Shown piece after piece: positions 1 to 9,642 of a stretch of DNA of 64,000 nt; the stretch's first letter is position 1, and every line of letters starts with the position of its first letter. The notes under the pieces were generated by a model. It had not been told where the DNA came from, did not search any database, and saw only the letters and a program-made list of their open reading frames with translations. The DNA lies in NCBI RefSeq assembly GCF_001318295.1, contig NZ_CP012665.1:558001-622000 (forward strand). The letters are read 5' to 3'. The stretch comes from Candidatus Xiphinematobacter sp. Idaho Grape. Lineage in GTDB: Bacteria > Verrucomicrobiota > Verrucomicrobiia > Chthoniobacterales > Xiphinematobacteraceae. The position numbers and the translations under genes were made by a program.

Positions 1-70
1 GCGATTGTTTTCCTCTTTCCAAAAGGGAGTCTTTATCTTTAGCATACACCCAGTTCGCTGTATGGGTTTC

Positions 71-92
71 TCCCTCTAAACTCTTAGAGGGA
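71..92 (+). promoter_or_regulatory. Perfect 9-bp hairpin upstream of the DJ-1/PfpI gene
   Basis: Positions 71-79 and 84-92 are perfect reverse complements around a 4-base loop. The hairpin ends 14 bases before the ATG at 107. No T-run follows on either strand, so it is not a standard intrinsic terminator. It could be a leader hairpin or the end of a transcript from outside the window. The rest of 1-106 shows no gene. Confidence 0.3.
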
Positions 93-106
93 CTCCTCTG
101 ACGATC

Positions 107-682
107 ATGAAGGTACCATCCGTTTGTTGCTTACTCGCTAGTGGTTTTGAAGAGATAGAAGCCCTGGTACCAGTGGATGTGCTGAGGCGTGCAGGCGGTA
201 CAGTAGTGCTTGCTACGGTGGAGAAGAAACTAGAGATAAGAGGATGCAATGGAATTTTGGTAACGGTAGATACTCTGCTTTCAGAAACTGCTGCCCCAGC
301 CCTCTCCAGGGGGGGGAAGCCCCAGTTCGATGTTCTGATGATACCAGGTGGCCGGGAGGGCGTTTCTAGATTACGGGAAGATGGCCGTGCGCAGCAGCTG
401 GCAGCTGCCTATGAGAAAGACGGGGCCTGGGTTGCAGCTATTTGTGCTGGACCAATAGTTCTCTCCGATGCTGGGCTGCTGGAATACCGCCGCTTCACGG
501 CGCATTCTTCCCTTTCCAGAGAGCTACCTTATGCCTTTGTTACTACAGAGCGCGTAGTGGTGGATAGGCGCATCGTGACGTCCCGTGGTGCCGGAACCGC
601 ACTCGATTTTGGCCTGACCTTGGTAGGCCTCCTCATGGGCACCCAAAAGATGGAAGAGATCTCTCACTCCATCATGGCTTGA
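107..682 (+). CDS. DJ-1/PfpI (YajL-like) family protein
   Basis: This 191-residue protein matches the short DJ-1/YajL/ThiJ branch of the class I glutamine amidotransferase-like superfamily. Visible hallmarks are the FEEIEA segment with acidic residues at 15-16, the nucleophile-elbow cysteine Cys113 in AAICAGP, and the late TSRGAGTALDFGL segment around 158-170. Family members act in oxidative-stress protection or as protein/nucleotide deglycases; the exact substrate cannot be read from sequence. Residues 61-73 form a small insertion before the IPGG strand, coded partly by a run of eight G at 309-316. The gene converges on ftsH with a 66-bp gap. The family is clear and the function is loose. 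Confidence 0.88.
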   Translation: MKVPSVCCLLASGFEEIEALVPVDVLRRAGGTVVLATVEKKLEIRGCNGILVTVDTLLSETAAPALSRGGKPQFDVLMIPGGREGVSRLREDGRAQQLAAAYEKDGAWVAAICAGPIVLSDAGLLEYRRFTAHSSLSRELPYAFVTTERVVVDRRIVTSRGAGTALDFGLTLVGLLMGTQKMEEISHSIMA

Positions 683-748
683 TGGCCTCGAAAAATGGAG
701 CAGTTTGCCAAAGAAGTGCACCATATTCCCTTGGGGGGGTTTGTGTTT

Positions 749-2812
749 TTACGCGGGTGCTGGGGCAGGAAGGCCCCCTGGGGGGATACGTTGCTCCTTA
801 TCACTTGGTATGGACGGGGTGGTAGGAGAAGTTGGAGGAGAGGGAGGTAATGGGGGTGGTTTAGGTACCATAACAGGGGGGTTGCGTAATTCGCCAAATT
901 CGATGATTTCCTTGACGTGAATAGCGCTCAAAGTTTCGTACTCAAGAAGAGCACTAGCAATAAGTTTGATTTTCCTCCTATTCTTTCTCAGGATTGTGGT
1001 GGCACGTGCATAGGCATCGTTAATGATGCGTTTAACCTCAGAATCGATTTGCCTTGCGGTATCCTCACTGTATTCACGGCCGCGCATCATTTCCCGTGCA
1101 AAAAAGACGTAGTCACTATTCTCACTGTAACGGACCATTCCTAGGTCACTCATACCCCATTCGCATACCATCTTTCGAGTTAATTGGGTTGCCTGTTTGA
1201 TGTCTCCAGCAGCACCGTTAGAGATATCATTTGTAAACATTTCTTCGGCAATGCGACCACCCATCATGACGACGAGAGAATCAGCCGCCTCTTTCTGCTG
1301 GGTGGAATATTTATCTCCTTCCGGAAGGTGCATGGTAGCACCCAAATACGGGCCACGGGGGATGATGGTAACCTTGTGTAGTGGACTGGTATGTTCCAGG
1401 AGAACATTCAGTAGAGCATGTCCTGACTCGTGCCACGCGGTAGAGATTTTTTCCCGCTCACTCATGGCTAAGCTGCGACGTTCCTTTCCCCATCGTACCT
1501 TGTCACGAGATTCTTCAAGCTCCTGCATAGTAACTGCTGGAAGTCCCTTCCTGGCAGCCATAAGAGCCGCTTCATTGATGACGTTGGCAAGCTCTGCACC
1601 AGAGTAACCTGGCGTGCCACGGGCCAAAGTAGTAAGGTCTGCGTTCCCGTCAAGTTTGATTCTCTTTGCATGCACCTTAAGAATCTCCTCCCTTCCCTTG
1701 ACGTCGGGGAGGCTAACAACGACCTGTCGGTCGAAACGCCCGGGTCGCAGCAGCGCAGGATCTAGCACGTCGGGGCGATTAGTGGCAGCTATGATGATAA
1801 CTCCATCTTGGGTATCGAATCCATCCATCTCTACAAGAAGCTGATTGAGGGTTTGCTCCCGTTCATCGTGCCCACCCCCTAAGCCATGTCCACGGTGACG
1901 CCCGACAGCGTCGATTTCATCGATGAACATTAGGCAAGGAGCACTTTTCTTTCCCTGCTCAAACATATCCCGTACTCGGGAAGCCCCTACCCCCACAAAC
2001 ATCTCGACAAAGTCTGAACCACTAATACTAAAAAAGGGAACCTCCGCTTCTCCAGCAATAGCACGTGCCAGGAGGGTTTTTCCTGTACCAGGTGGTCCTA
2101 CCATCAGTACACCTTTTGGGATGCGGCCGCCGAGCTTCTGAAACTTCTTTGGATCCTTTAGAAAATCTACCAACTCAGAGACATCCTCCTTCGCCTCTTC
2201 AATACCTGCAACATCTTTAAAAGTAGCACGGTTTTTATCACGGGCCATCATACGGGCCTTGCTCTTGCCGAAGCTAAGGGCTCCCTTTCCAGCTATCTTG
2301 ATTTGGGAGCGGAAGAAAAAATAGATGGCAATAAAAAGCAGGAGGATAGGTACTGTATTGATCAGTGTGCTAGCCAAAGCGTTAGACTGAGACCGGATAT
2401 TTGGCTTAATCCCGGCCTCCTGGAGAGCTTGCTTTAGCTGATCACCGTCATAGGCAATAAATGCTGTGGTTTGGAAAGCCTGCAGCCCGTGATCTGAACC
2501 AGCAGCTGCCCCCCCCTTTCGGTAAAATCCAACAATAGTTTCTGTCTTGCGTCCCTCTTCTACATTGATAGAAAGCTGGCGGCCAGGGGTGGAAACGACT
2601 CTTGACTCCTTGAGGAGCTGGTAAAAGCGAGAATTGGAAATATCCTCCGATTGGGAAAAAGCTCCCCCACGCACCAGTAAAGCTCCTCCCAGCAAAGCAA
2701 TAGCTACCACTACCAGAAGCAAGCCACGCCAATTAACCTGGGGCTCTTTGTCATTATTGTTGCTGAGTCGTCTGCGACTTTCCTTGCTTTGGTTATGTTT
2801 GTTTTCGGCCAT
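749..2812 (-). CDS. ftsH: ATP-dependent zinc metalloprotease FtsH
   Basis: Membrane-bound AAA+ protease that extracts and degrades membrane and short-lived cytosolic proteins as a hexamer. I start at the ATG ending at 2812 (687 residues) because the upstream 50 codons look non-coding and the family normally begins just before the first membrane segment. Order: short charged N-terminus, TM1 about 30-48, periplasmic domain, TM2 about 150-167, Walker A GPPGTGKT at 239-246, Walker B ending in DEID near 298-301, second region of homology with the arginine fingers at about 344-362, and the zinc motif HESGH at 461-465 (the common form is HEAGH), with a further acidic zinc ligand expected at Asp537. 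The tail from about 644 is very proline-rich and variable. It is divergent from the autotransporter gene. Confidence 0.97.
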   Translation of the reverse strand: MAENKHNQSKESRRRLSNNNDKEPQVNWRGLLLVVVAIALLGGALLVRGGAFSQSEDISNSRFYQLLKESRVVSTPGRQLSINVEEGRKTETIVGFYRKGGAAAGSDHGLQAFQTTAFIAYDGDQLKQALQEAGIKPNIRSQSNALASTLINTVPILLLFIAIYFFFRSQIKIAGKGALSFGKSKARMMARDKNRATFKDVAGIEEAKEDVSELVDFLKDPKKFQKLGGRIPKGVLMVGPPGTGKTLLARAIAGEAEVPFFSISGSDFVEMFVGVGASRVRDMFEQGKKSAPCLMFIDEIDAVGRHRGHGLGGGHDEREQTLNQLLVEMDGFDTQDGVIIIAATNRPDVLDPALLRPGRFDRQVVVSLPDVKGREEILKVHAKRIKLDGNADLTTLARGTPGYSGAELANVINEAALMAARKGLPAVTMQELEESRDKVRWGKERRSLAMSEREKISTAWHESGHALLNVLLEHTSPLHKVTIIPRGPYLGATMHLPEGDKYSTQQKEAADSLVVMMGGRIAEEMFTNDISNGAAGDIKQATQLTRKMVCEWGMSDLGMVRYSENSDYVFFAREMMRGREYSEDTARQIDSEVKRIINDAYARATTILRKNRRKIKLIASALLEYETLSAIHVKEIIEFGELRNPPVMVPKPPPLPPSPPTSPTTPSIPSDKEQRIPPGGLPAPAPA

Positions 2813-3143
2813 GATTTTGGTCTCTGTCTGCAGCAAAAACGGCACCCAGGCTAAAGTGTAACCCCGAGTGCAACACCCCTTCAAGGGAAATAGTTTTAGA
2901 CAATGTGGATACTGGCTATCCGCGCCTTTGAAAGAGCTTGCTTTCCATTCCTTCCACTGCACTCCTTCGGCGCTTGTACAGGGGAAATGGGTGGGTAGTC
3001 AAATTTCTGCAAAGAGCGAAGCAATCAACTTTTCACCAACCTCTTCGATGAAGTTTGCATGCCTTTTCAAGAAACTATGCTTGACTTCCTACACCACACT
3101 AGCCTACACACGCACCCTTCCCCTTCCCACATCAACATTAGAT

Positions 3144-6100
3144 ATGAAATTACTCCCCCAAAGGCTAGAGAGGGGCCGTGTTGGAAAACATGTGCTGTTC
3201 CCTCCTGCTTCACGGAATACCATGCTTCTCCTTGTTATCACTGTTGTCGCCGCGGTATTTGGTTTATGGCATCCTGCTGCTGCGGCAGATGATTGCCATT
3301 GGGACGTACGTGCTGCGGATTGGGAATCCCCAGATAGCTGGATAGGGCGAGCTGTTCCAACAGCTGGGAGTACGACATACATTGGCAATTATGGGACTGC
3401 GCGTATTCGAGGTATGGCCGAAGCTGATAGGCTGTATGTCGGAAGTAGAAAAAATGGGACGGTGGAAGTAGGTCCAGGTGGCAGTCTGACGATAGCAAGG
3501 GATTTGGAGATTGGCCTAAACACCACAACAGGTCATCTCGATGTTAATGGAGGAAAGGTGAGTGTGGGCTCTTCCTTATCTCTCGGCTCCAAAGACTCGA
3601 TAGGCACTCTAAGGGTGTTCAGTGGAGGAGAGGTAGAAGTAAATGGAGACTTGTCTATCAGCCAGGAAAGGGGAATAGGAGAACTATCGGTTAACGGTGG
3701 GAGGGTAAAAGCAGATAGAATTACCTTTGGTAGAAGGATTGCCGATTTTGCTGATACACCAAGAGGCGTCCTAAACATCACAGATGGCTTGGTAGATGTA
3801 AACTCTATCCAGCTTGGGTTCCTACAGCCAATGGGAAATGCGGCTTTATTTTTAGATGGAGGGGTACTTGCCATAGGATACACGGATGGTTTCCATGGGG
3901 AGCAGATACTAAGGATGAACGGTGGAACCATACAAGCGAAGGGGAATTCCAACGATTTCCTTGCAGGATTCAGAAGTAAAACTTTGCTTCTTAGCGTAAG
4001 AGGTGGAACGATCGATACTAATGGGTTTCACGTAAGACTTACTAGCGGATTTCAAGGTCAGGGTGGACTAAATATAATGAGTTCCCGGGGAACAGGTGTG
4101 CTCAATCTCCAATGCCCGCAGCAATACACAGGATTTACTTACATCGGAGAAAATGCTTTGCTGCGGCAGGAGATGAATCTACCCATCGATCCACAGTCTA
4201 ATGTTGGACTCGACTCAGGAGGTGCTTTCGATCTAGCTGGTTATGATAGCACTATCAACGGGCTTTTCGGGGAGGAGGGAAGCGCGGTGACTAATAGTTC
4301 GTCCAAGGCAGTAGAGCTAACGGTAGGAAGCGCCAGTGGGAGCGGGTTGTTCGCTGGGGATATCATAGAAAGGAAGGGGAAGGTTAGTCTCACCAAAGCA
4401 GGTAAAGGTGAGCAATTCCTTGCAGGAAACAATGCCTACAGTGGAGGTACCAAAATCCTAGACGGTGTGTTGTCCGGCACTACTGATTCCCTGCGTGGAA
4501 ACATCGACAATAGCGGGAAGCTGGTTTTTTCCCAAGCACGCGATGGCACCTTTAAAGGGAAAATTACCGGATTTGGCAAGGTGGAGATCAATGGAAGGGG
4601 GGGGGCACTATGCATTGACGACTTGCAGAAGTATAGGGGTGGTACCGTTGTCAAAATGGGAACGCTGTCATTGCGGGTAGGGCTGCCGCAATCCAGTATT
4701 CATATCCATCCAAATGGAGTTGTAAATGGAGGAGGAAAGGTGGAGCAAACTGTCTTTAACAATGGGACGCTACATACACATTTTGCAGGTACCCCCACCA
4801 GTTTTCTTGCTGGGACTTACAGACAGGGCCCAAATGGTGTTCTGGTCATACCAATTATGGGTGACGACTCCTACGGTGAACTATGGGTTTTAAGCGACGC
4901 TCAACTAGACAAGGGTGCTGTGGTTATACCTCAATTCAGGCCAGGATACTTTCCATCTAGCAACGTAGAATATGACATTGTACATGTTGGGGGGCATCTT
5001 TCAGGTCGTTTCAGAGACATTAAACTCCCGGGGGTCCTGCAAGTGCAGCTGCAGCACAATGATAAGTGCGTCACGATGCAGATAACGCAAGAGCAATTTT
5101 CAGGGAAGACTCCCGCTCAAAAGTCCGTTGCCAAGATTTTCAATGAAATAGTCCGCAACAGGGGTCTAGCAACCGAGCACAATAGCGATTTAGAGAGGCT
5201 TGTCTGGGATCTAGAATTTGTTCCAAAAAAGGAGTTGGGCTATTATCTGGACGTGGTAGCTCCCCAACAAGTGGCTGGCATTAAGGATATTATCTTCAGC
5301 GCTGCTAACATGCACTACATGCAGATAAACGATCGCCTTGCTAGGATACGGGCGGGAGTGCACGGTACTTCCCTTAACGGGATTAGACCTAGCGCTTTAC
5401 AGCAGCACGCGCTCAACTGTAGGAAGGATTACGGGGAAAACCAAGAGACAAACCAGACTCCCTCCTATGCAAGCTCTCCCCAATGGAATACGTTTGCCAC
5501 AGCTTCCGGCATGTTCTCCAGCATTTCCGGTATTAATGGCTTTCCAAGGCAGCGTGCAGCTACTGGTCACTTCTCCGCTGGTGGAGACTGCTACCTCAAT
5601 GAAAGGATGAGTATAGGTATCTTTGCTGGCTATCAAGGAGTAAGGTCCAGGCAAAATGGTCATACTTATAACCACAGCTCTCACGATAGCAATGGGATTA
5701 AATATGGGATATACGGTACCAGTTCTTGGAATGGATTCTATGTTAATGCTATCATAGGAGGAGGGCATAATGATCATACCCTACGTCGCGCTTTTGGAAC
5801 GGCTAACAACCAGTGGGCCATGCGAAGCTTCCCGTGGAGTGGAGAGCTAGCCTCCCAGCTGGGAGTAGGATATGAGTTCAAGTTAGGCAGGTGGATGCTG
5901 GGAACAAACAGCTCAATGCAATACACTTATCTCCTAGTCTCGAGCGTAGAGGAAACAGGGGGGACAAATCTAAATGTCCGTTCAGAAAGACAAAATGTAG
6001 GTTCGCTCGTCGGAACTCTTGGGACAACTGTTGCGTATTTATGGGATGTAGCAACCGGATACCAGATTGCACCGAGATTGGGACTGGCCTGGCAGCACGA

Positions 6101-6338
6101 GTTTGCAAACTATGGAGAAATGATAGCGGCAGCATTTAATAATGGTAACGCTATCAATGGAAAGGCCTACCGCTTTGGCTATCAAGGCGTTAAGGGGAAC
6201 AGGAACACAGCCTTCGCCACAGCTGGGGTGAGTGCTAGCTTGGGAAAGAGTGTTTGGTGTTATGCTTACTATATGCCACAGTTGGGAACTAGGATCACTT
6301 CTCACAGTGTCATGCTAGGGGTTAGCTACACCTTTTAA
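3144..6338 (+). CDS. Autotransporter with autotransporter-associated strand repeats
   Basis: Predicted surface-displayed type Va secreted protein, 1064 residues from the ATG at 3144. A basic n-region and a strongly hydrophobic stretch ending in AAAA form a long signal peptide. The frame is open upstream to 2868, and ATGs at 3048 and 3222 are alternatives. The passenger is rich in Gly, Asn and Ser, with many short beta-strand units of the VNGG.V.VGSSL kind, and one clear autotransporter-associated strand repeat near the segment coded at 4380-4475 (TKAGKGEQFLAGNNAYSGGT). The last roughly 280 residues look like an autotransporter beta-barrel and end in the typical aromatic Y-T-F. A run of nine G lies in the passenger at 4597-4605. 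The ligand or host role is unknown. Confidence 0.85.
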   Translation: MKLLPQRLERGRVGKHVLFPPASRNTMLLLVITVVAAVFGLWHPAAAADDCHWDVRAADWESPDSWIGRAVPTAGSTTYIGNYGTARIRGMAEADRLYVGSRKNGTVEVGPGGSLTIARDLEIGLNTTTGHLDVNGGKVSVGSSLSLGSKDSIGTLRVFSGGEVEVNGDLSISQERGIGELSVNGGRVKADRITFGRRIADFADTPRGVLNITDGLVDVNSIQLGFLQPMGNAALFLDGGVLAIGYTDGFHGEQILRMNGGTIQAKGNSNDFLAGFRSKTLLLSVRGGTIDTNGFHVRLTSGFQGQGGLNIMSSRGTGVLNLQCPQQYTGFTYIGENALLRQEMNLPIDPQSNVGLDSGGAFDLAGYDSTINGLFGEEGSAVTNSSSKAVELTVGSASGSGLFAGDIIERKGKVSLTKAGKGEQFLAGNNAYSGGTKILDGVLSGTTDSLRGNIDNSGKLVFSQARDGTFKGKITGFGKVEINGRGGALCIDDLQKYRGGTVVKMGTLSLRVGLPQSSIHIHPNGVVNGGGKVEQTVFNNGTLHTHFAGTPTSFLAGTYRQGPNGVLVIPIMGDDSYGELWVLSDAQLDKGAVVIPQFRPGYFPSSNVEYDIVHVGGHLSGRFRDIKLPGVLQVQLQHNDKCVTMQITQEQFSGKTPAQKSVAKIFNEIVRNRGLATEHNSDLERLVWDLEFVPKKELGYYLDVVAPQQVAGIKDIIFSAANMHYMQINDRLARIRAGVHGTSLNGIRPSALQQHALNCRKDYGENQETNQTPSYASSPQWNTFATASGMFSSISGINGFPRQRAATGHFSAGGDCYLNERMSIGIFAGYQGVRSRQNGHTYNHSSHDSNGIKYGIYGTSSWNGFYVNAIIGGGHNDHTLRRAFGTANNQWAMRSFPWSGELASQLGVGYEFKLGRWMLGTNSSMQYTYLLVSSVEETGGTNLNVRSERQNVGSLVGTLGTTVAYLWDVATGYQIAPRLGLAWQHEFANYGEMIAAAFNNGNAINGKAYRFGYQGVKGNRNTAFATAGVSASLGKSVWCYAYYMPQLGTRITSHSVMLGVSYTF

Positions 6339-6578
6339 GGCTCTTACTACAGGATTTGAGAATAGGGTTTTCTCCTTCTCTCCTCTCTAGATGGCTCTGG
6401 AGATGGTACTTCGGCACACGGAGAAGGGGATATCGGGGGCATACTGCACATGTAGGGAGCCCTGGGAACTCTAAAGCCAAAAAGGCATCTAAACCAAAGG
6501 GGCGGTAGTTTCCAAACAACTGGGTTGTGGCCAATGTGCTCTTATTGAGCATGTAAGTCTCGCTGGTCTGCGCCAGGC

Positions 6579-7688
6579 ATGAAAATCATTGAGCGTTATA
6601 TTGGGAAGTCCATTTTAGTATCCACTGTTTTCGCGGTGGGGATACTCAGTCTTGTTTTAATACTAGGCAATATTTTCAAAGAATTGCTTGATCTACTTAT
6701 TAATCGGGATGTGCCAGTTCAAACGGTACTAGCCTTTATACTGTTTGTTTTTCCATTTTCCCTCACCTTTACTATCCCTTGGGGACTCTTGACCGGCCTC
6801 CTTCTGGTTTTCGGACGAATTTCTGCTGATAACGAACTAATCGCCTTACGGGCAAGCGGAGTAAGTATTTCTCTGATTACCATTCCAGTATTCTGCTTCG
6901 CACTCGTCCTAACTGCCATTTGCTGTTGGATTAATGTTGACATTGCCCCAAGCGCAGAGAAGAAAATGCTAAACAGCATCTTTAGAATTGCTACTCATAA
7001 CCCAAGCTCCCTTTTTAGTGCAAACGATGTCATGGATCAATTTCCCGGCCATCGTATCTATGTAGGAGAGCGTCAGCAGAATCAGCTGACTAACATCATT
7101 TTATTCGAAATCAACGGCGATCACTGCACCACTAGGATGGTGCATGCCAGGAGTGGCGTATTGCGGCCTGATCCAGTTAACAACTGTTTACTGCTAAAAC
7201 TTCGCGGGGCTCAATTTGAAGAGCACGATATTACGGACCCCTTGAACATCCAAAAAATTTGCCAAGGGATCAGTCTGGTTGAGGGTACCTTCCTAATTCC
7301 ACTTCAGAAGCTTTATAAGAAACATGATAACACAGGACGACTTAGTTCTTCTACTATGCATGAACTTAAGCAGGCTTTAAGTGTAGCTTCTGACCCTAAG
7401 AGGGCGCTTAGAATCAAAGTAGAAATCAACCGAAGATTTTCTACTTCTCTTGCCTGTGTTGCTTTTACCTTGGTAGCTATTCCGTTTGGCATTACCACGC
7501 ACCGTCGAGAAACCCCCATAGGTTTTGTGTTTAGCATGGCCATCGCATTTTTCTATTTCCTTTTTATCCTTGCTGCTCGTTCTTTGCAGGAGAACATATA
7601 TGCACACCCTGACTTGTTGATATGGTTGCCCAACGTCTTGTTTATTGGCCTGGGAGGCTATCTTTTCTTTAGAATTTCCACCAAATAG
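6579..7688 (+). CDS. LptF/LptG-family (YjgP/YjgQ) permease
   Basis: 369-residue inner-membrane protein of the LptF/LptG family, the permease half of the LptB2FG ABC transporter that extracts lipopolysaccharide from the inner membrane. It has the family layout: a start resembling MKIIERYIGKS, three N-terminal membrane segments (about 10-30, 48-75, 98-118), a large periplasmic beta-jellyroll-type middle (about 125-275), and three C-terminal membrane segments after the conserved R-F-S-T-S-L-A stretch. Only one such gene is present in this window, so the partner permease and LptB must lie elsewhere. The 240 bp between it and the autotransporter contain nothing I recognise. I cannot decide between LptF and LptG. 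Confidence 0.88.
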   Translation: MKIIERYIGKSILVSTVFAVGILSLVLILGNIFKELLDLLINRDVPVQTVLAFILFVFPFSLTFTIPWGLLTGLLLVFGRISADNELIALRASGVSISLITIPVFCFALVLTAICCWINVDIAPSAEKKMLNSIFRIATHNPSSLFSANDVMDQFPGHRIYVGERQQNQLTNIILFEINGDHCTTRMVHARSGVLRPDPVNNCLLLKLRGAQFEEHDITDPLNIQKICQGISLVEGTFLIPLQKLYKKHDNTGRLSSSTMHELKQALSVASDPKRALRIKVEINRRFSTSLACVAFTLVAIPFGITTHRRETPIGFVFSMAIAFFYFLFILAARSLQENIYAHPDLLIWLPNVLFIGLGGYLFFRISTK

Positions 7689-8025
7689 CAATAGCATGTG
7701 TAGAGCTCTACAGCTACAGAGCCCTTGTTACGTGAACACACCACTAGCACTAGCATTACTCAAATTTGTATTCTAAATGCGAAACGCGAACGGTCTCCGC
7801 ATCCCCACGCGCCCATGGTCATACCGAGAGCATGGTACTTAGCATGCAACTTAAGGTAAATTTATCTAAAAAAGCTGGAAGACAACCTGAAGGTGCTTTA
7901 TTTGTGTCCCTAATACAACGCCTAGCACTGGGCACACCCAACAGTGTCAACCATGCTACAAGCTCCTGACCAAATTTATTGTCAGCTACCAGCAAAGAAA
8001 TTGTTCTCAGCTCGGTTTTTTTGTT
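7689..8025. other. Intergenic spacer between lptF-like gene and citramalate synthase
   Basis: A 337-bp gap with no recognisable gene. It holds a 14-bp perfect palindrome at 7699-7712 just after the permease stop. A short open stretch of about 42 codons begins at the ATG at 7844 and ends at 7969, but it resembles no family I know. No confident promoter boxes or RNA fold were found. Confidence 0.5.
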
Positions 8026-9618
8026 ATGCGCAGAAAGAAAGTTACCCTCTACGATACGACTCTTCGGGATGGGGTGCAAGGGCAGGGAATTTCATTTAGT
8101 CTTCTGGATAAATTACGGATCACAGAGAGATTGGCCAGGTTCGGGATAGATATTATCGAAGGTGGATGGCCAGGTTCCAACGTAAAAGATATGGGTTTTT
8201 TTCAGGAGGCTCAGGGTCGTTCCTGGTGGGGAGCAAAGATTGCAGCTTTTGGAAGCACTCGCCGTGCCAACACAGCTGTTTCTCGAGATCTGCAAATACA
8301 AACCTTGCGCGATGCAAATACACCTGTAGTCACTTTCTTTGGAAAGAGTTGGAAACTTCACGTTACTGAAGTGCTGGGAACTACTCCTTTAGAGAACCGT
8401 TCCATGATTTCGGATACCGTAGCTTATTTTAAGCACCTTCATCGTGAGGTAGTCTACGACGCAGAGCATTTTTTTGACGGCTATAAGGACGACCCAGAGC
8501 ACGCATTGGGAACTTTGGAAGCTGCTCGTGAGGCCGATACGCTGGTCCTTTGCGACACAAATGGAGGAACTCTGCCGCATGAAATTGAAGGAGTGGTTCG
8601 TGCTGTGAATAGGCTCTTCCCTGGACGTATAGGCATCCACACCCATAATGACTGCGAATTGGCTGTAGCGAACTCTATTGCTGCTGTACGTGCCGGCGCT
8701 GTACACGTGCAGGGGACTATAAACGGCTATGGAGAGCGGACCGGGAACTGTAATCTGACGAGTCTCATTGCTAATTTGCAGCTGAAATTAAAACTACCTA
8801 TGGTGGACAACCTCTCTGAGTTACGGGATATTTCACTTTTTGTAGATGAACTTGCAAACTGTCCTACAAACATCCGCGCGCCATTCATTGGTGCTACTGC
8901 CTTTGCCCACAAGGGAGGCATGCACGTCAACGCTGTCCAAAAGCTAGCGCGCTCTTATGAGCACATAAAGCCCTCTTCGGTAGGTAATGAGCAAAATGTC
9001 CTAGTTTCTGAGCTTTCTGGGAGAAGTAATGTTTTGCTTAAGGCAAAGAGGATTGGGCTCACTCTACATATGGAATCCCAGACGATCAAAGAAGTCCTCC
9101 TCCGCATTAAAAGTGCGGAGGCAGACGGCTATGAGTTCGAGGCCGCTGATGCTTCTTTCGAACTTTTGGTACGTGATGTCCTAGGTCAGCGCTATCCTCT
9201 CTTTGAACTAAAGGAATATCTTTGCTCCTTCCACTGTGCTCAAACCCAACTACGTCTAGCTTGCAGAGCGACAATAAAACTCTCTGTGGGGAATAGTGCT
9301 ACCCTTGAACACACCATAGGCGAGGGAGTGGGACCTGTAGAAGTGTTGGACAAGGCTCTTCGAAAGGCCCTGCGACCATTTTACGGATGGGTTGATCGGA
9401 TACAACTTACCGACTACAAAGTACGCATCTTGGATAGCTCGCGTGGATCAGCCGCCAGAACCAGGGTATTAATTGTTTCTACAGACGGGCATCATTCCTG
9501 GGGTACTGTTGGGGTCTCTGACAACATTATCGAAGCCAGCTGGCTAGCGTTAGTGGACAGCTTGGAGTTTTATAGCCTTAAACTGTCGAACGGTTGGCCA
9601 GAAATAACTCCCGGGTAA
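8026..9618 (+). CDS. cimA: (R)-citramalate synthase
   Basis: Condenses pyruvate and acetyl-CoA to (R)-citramalate, the first step of the threonine-independent route to isoleucine. At 530 residues the length matches the citramalate synthase branch rather than isopropylmalate synthase. Visible features are the DRE-TIM motif LYDTTLRDG at 8-16, metal ligands His205 and His207 in GIHTHNDCE, the GYGERTGNCNL segment near 235-245, and a C-terminal regulatory domain resembling LeuA allosteric domains (roughly 390-520), where isoleucine feedback would act. It stands alone here; leuCDB would be needed to complete the pathway. 2-isopropylmalate synthase or homocitrate synthase are less likely alternatives. 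Confidence 0.88.
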   Translation: MRRKKVTLYDTTLRDGVQGQGISFSLLDKLRITERLARFGIDIIEGGWPGSNVKDMGFFQEAQGRSWWGAKIAAFGSTRRANTAVSRDLQIQTLRDANTPVVTFFGKSWKLHVTEVLGTTPLENRSMISDTVAYFKHLHREVVYDAEHFFDGYKDDPEHALGTLEAAREADTLVLCDTNGGTLPHEIEGVVRAVNRLFPGRIGIHTHNDCELAVANSIAAVRAGAVHVQGTINGYGERTGNCNLTSLIANLQLKLKLPMVDNLSELRDISLFVDELANCPTNIRAPFIGATAFAHKGGMHVNAVQKLARSYEHIKPSSVGNEQNVLVSELSGRSNVLLKAKRIGLTLHMESQTIKEVLLRIKSAEADGYEFEAADASFELLVRDVLGQRYPLFELKEYLCSFHCAQTQLRLACRATIKLSVGNSATLEHTIGEGVGPVEVLDKALRKALRPFYGWVDRIQLTDYKVRILDSSRGSAARTRVLIVSTDGHHSWGTVGVSDNIIEASWLALVDSLEFYSLKLSNGWPEITPG

Positions 9619-9642
9619 GCCCTCCGCGAGGCCACCACTTCT

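Noticed and set aside
917-2141. Plus-strand open frames opposite ftsH, and similar antisense frames opposite argH, carB, treY and others
   Set aside because: They lie wholly antisense to strongly conserved genes and show no recognisable domains.
2813-2962. N-terminal extension of FtsH by 50 codons
   Set aside because: The added residues do not resemble any FtsH N-terminus, and a normal start fits just before the first membrane helix.
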